Assembly: GCA_964195945.1 (NCBI GenBank)
Contig: CAXMRC010000174.1
Span: 1-32,879, forward strand
Length of the DNA: 32,879 bases
Source of the DNA: JAAETI01 sp964195945
Lineage (GTDB): Bacteria > Actinomycetota > Acidimicrobiia > Spongiisociales > UBA5794
Direction of reading: 5' to 3'
Shown: in pieces, positions 32,339 to 32,879 of the stretch
Numbering within the stretch: the first letter of the stretch is position 1
Layout: each line of letters starts with the position of its first letter
The notes under the pieces: model-generated
Database searches by the model: none
Told to the model about the DNA's origin: nothing
Seen by the model: only the letters and a program-made list of their open reading frames with translations
Translations under genes and position numbers: made by a program

Positions 32339-32366
32339 TTTCTTAGGTCTTCATGGTCAATTCATG
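32339..32366 (+). promoter_or_regulatory. Helically phased repeats upstream of the secreted-protein gene
   Basis: In the 251-base gap after the kinase, TTCTTA (32340), TTCATG (32350) and TTCATG (32361) recur at 10- and 11-base steps, the spacing of OmpR/PhoB-type direct-repeat sites. They lie about 150 bases upstream of the next GTG. Binding by the adjacent regulator is inference. The rest of the gap shows no gene; a weak inverted CCGG-type hairpin lies right after the kinase stop. Confidence 0.45.
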
Positions 32367-32514
32367 TTGGTCCGCGAAATTCGGCTCAAGGAAGAAGGGC
32401 AATGGGGAGGCTTTCCATGATTCAGATCGTTCGCGGCATACCTTTGCGTTGCCGCCCACCGCTCGTCGTTTCACCCGTCTCGTCCGCTCGCCGTCTCTCT
32501 CGAGGAGAACAATC

Positions 32515-32879
32515 GTGACCGTTCAGTCCACACGCCGGACCTCCGCCCATCGGATCCTCAACCTCTTCCTGACGCTCGCCATGCTGGCCAGCGTCGTGGC
32601 GGTACTGCCGGCGCAGCGCGCCCGCGCCCAGGCGGAGACAAATGACCTGACGCTCGAAGTGGTTAGCGCGCGTACTGAGCCGACCGTTCCCATCTCCAAA
32701 GGCGACCCGGTCGGCGACTACGAGTACATCATCAACATCGACGACACCGGCACCACCGAGCAGACTTCGCCGGCGGACGGCTGTAGCCCCGAAGATCTCG
32801 ACTACCCCAGCTCCTGCAACTGGGTTTCGATCGCTGGGGTGCCGTCCGGTTCCAGCCCCATCTACACCCAGGGCAATCA
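32515..32879 (+). CDS. Secreted protein of unknown function, N-terminal part only
   Basis: GTG 32515 follows GAGGAGA by a short spacer. The 121 visible codons begin with a basic segment (MTVQSTRRTSAHRILN), a hydrophobic core (LFLTLAMLASVVAVLP) and a plausible signal-peptidase site after ARA near residue 38. The exported part starts with QAETNDLTLEVVSARTEP and continues DYEYIINIDDTGTT, with a pair of cysteines in DGCSPEDL and SSCNW, as in large cell-surface proteins with Ig-like or repeat domains. Third codon positions are strongly C/G. The function cannot be named and the gene runs off the right edge. Confidence 0.85.
   Translation, partial: MTVQSTRRTSAHRILNLFLTLAMLASVVAVLPAQRARAQAETNDLTLEVVSARTEPTVPISKGDPVGDYEYIINIDDTGTTEQTSPADGCSPEDLDYPSSCNWVSIAGVPSGSSPIYTQGN

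Noticed and set aside
1..32879. tRNA, rRNA, CRISPR, transposase, integrase, toxin-antitoxin or phage genes
   Set aside because: I looked for their sequence signatures in gaps and frames and saw none; a dedicated tRNA or covariance scan was not possible.

Overview
The window is GC-rich bacterial DNA, densely packed with genes and with almost no mobile DNA. GC-rich codon choice, frequent GTG/TTG starts, 4-base ATGA/GTGA gene overlaps, strong hairpin terminators that mostly lack U-tracts, and a two-subunit-style fermentative core (NifJ, PpdK, group 3b hydrogenase) suggest an uncultured Actinomycetota lineage, or less likely Chloroflexota. This is inference from gene content; there is no rRNA or marker gene to settle it. 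No tRNA, rRNA, CRISPR array, insertion sequence or attachment site was seen.

Layout. (1) 1-4259, minus strand: pyruvate:ferredoxin oxidoreductase (nifJ), overlapped by a dihydroorotate-dehydrogenase-like flavoprotein that runs off the left edge. (2) 4464-10544, minus: a lipoprotein glycerophosphodiesterase lies downstream of a complete soluble group 3b-type [NiFe] hydrogenase operon, hydB - cyclic-nucleotide-binding-domain protein - hydG - hydD - hydA - maturation protease. (3) 10730-13408, plus: pyruvate phosphate dikinase, divergent from the hydrogenase. Together nifJ, hydrogenase and ppdK form a pyruvate/redox block: acetyl-CoA and reduced ferredoxin from pyruvate, H2/NAD(P)H balancing, and pyruvate-PEP exchange. 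(4) 13493-20559: housekeeping and accessory genes (dCMP deaminase, two unknowns, a TetR regulator divergent from an Arg/His-rich small protein, a short-chain dehydrogenase behind two operator-like palindromes, a DUF4870 membrane protein, nicotinamidase, phenylacetate-CoA ligase family enzyme, EamA-type transporter). (5) 20637-28115, minus: a three-subunit molybdenum hydroxylase, an unknown GNAT-like protein, a thiolase-fold protein whose nucleophilic cysteine is replaced by proline, its DUF35 Zn-ribbon/OB partner, and a uracil permease behind a structured leader RNA with an intrinsic terminator. A PucR regulator (28187-29818) is transcribed divergently. (6) 30228-32263: OmpR-type response regulator and histidine kinase, followed by helically phased repeats and the start of a secreted protein that leaves the right edge.

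The least explained and most interesting unit is region 5: a PucR-associated molybdenum hydroxylase coupled to a cysteine-less thiolase/DUF35 pair. Next are the uracil permease leader, the TetR/Arg-His-rich pair with a near-perfect 26-bp operator, and the HTH-less cyclic-nucleotide domain protein inside the hydrogenase operon. Most intergenic gaps are short; those above about 200 bases are described individually.
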